A stretch of 5,519 bases of DNA. Origin: Mycobacteriaceae bacterium (lineage in GTDB: Bacteria; Actinomycetota; Actinomycetes; Mycobacteriales; Mycobacteriaceae). The stretch lies in NCBI GenBank assembly GCA_019242135.1, contig JAFAWC010000605.1, forward strand, positions 1 to 5,519. The letters run 5' to 3'. The notes under the pieces were generated by a model. That model did no database searches, was not told where the DNA came from, and worked only from the letters and a program-made list of their open reading frames with translations. The translations under genes and the position numbers were made by a program. Below are positions 4,911 to 5,519 of the stretch, piece after piece. Each line of letters begins with the position of its first letter. Position 1 is the stretch's first letter.

Positions 4911-5519
<609 letters not shown>

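Overview
The window looks like chromosomal DNA of a Mycobacterium (family Mycobacteriaceae). The G+C content is high, the coding frames favour G or C in the third codon position, and the block whiB3 | TPR-like protein | sigD | rsdA | DUF5319 protein | guaB2 matches, from memory, the M. tuberculosis genes Rv3416 to Rv3411c read in the opposite direction. The protein sequences differ enough from M. tuberculosis, and rsdA is long enough, to suggest a non-tuberculous species. The species cannot be named from the sequence alone.

Layout. Positions 3-107 hold the C-terminal end of an unrecognised protein (+). Positions 292-699 (+) encode a small deazaflavin (F420)-dependent nitroreductase-family protein, with an inverted repeat just upstream that could be an operator. 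A strong hairpin at 874-911 ends the whiB3 transcript. whiB3 (927-1217, -) encodes an iron-sulfur redox sensor and transcription factor. A 375-base divergent intergenic region (1218-1592) follows. It holds a good candidate whiB3 promoter, a 51-nt imperfect hairpin and a 12-bp palindrome. A probable operon then runs rightward: a TPR-like helical protein (1593-2414), sigD (2498-3076) and the anti-sigma factor gene rsdA (3069-4304), which overlaps the sigD end. The DUF5319 gene (4312-4716, -) converges on rsdA with only 7 bases between them. guaB2 (IMP dehydrogenase, from 4951, +) starts after a 234-base divergent region and is cut by the window edge.

How the genes work together. SigD is an ECF-type sigma factor used in starvation and late growth. 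RsdA is the membrane-anchored protein that holds SigD inactive through a short cytoplasmic N-terminal segment and releases it on proteolysis. WhiB3 is a separate redox and acid-stress regulator next door. GuaB2 makes XMP for guanine nucleotide synthesis. A link between GTP metabolism and the starvation sigma factor is suggestive but is only inferred from adjacency.

No clearly new biological system is visible. The points most worth a second look are the 51-nt hairpin upstream of whiB3 and the sigD operon, the expanded Ser/Thr/Val/Pro repeat tail of RsdA, the predicted leaderless start of the DUF5319 gene, and the small inverted and direct repeats at the divergent promoters.
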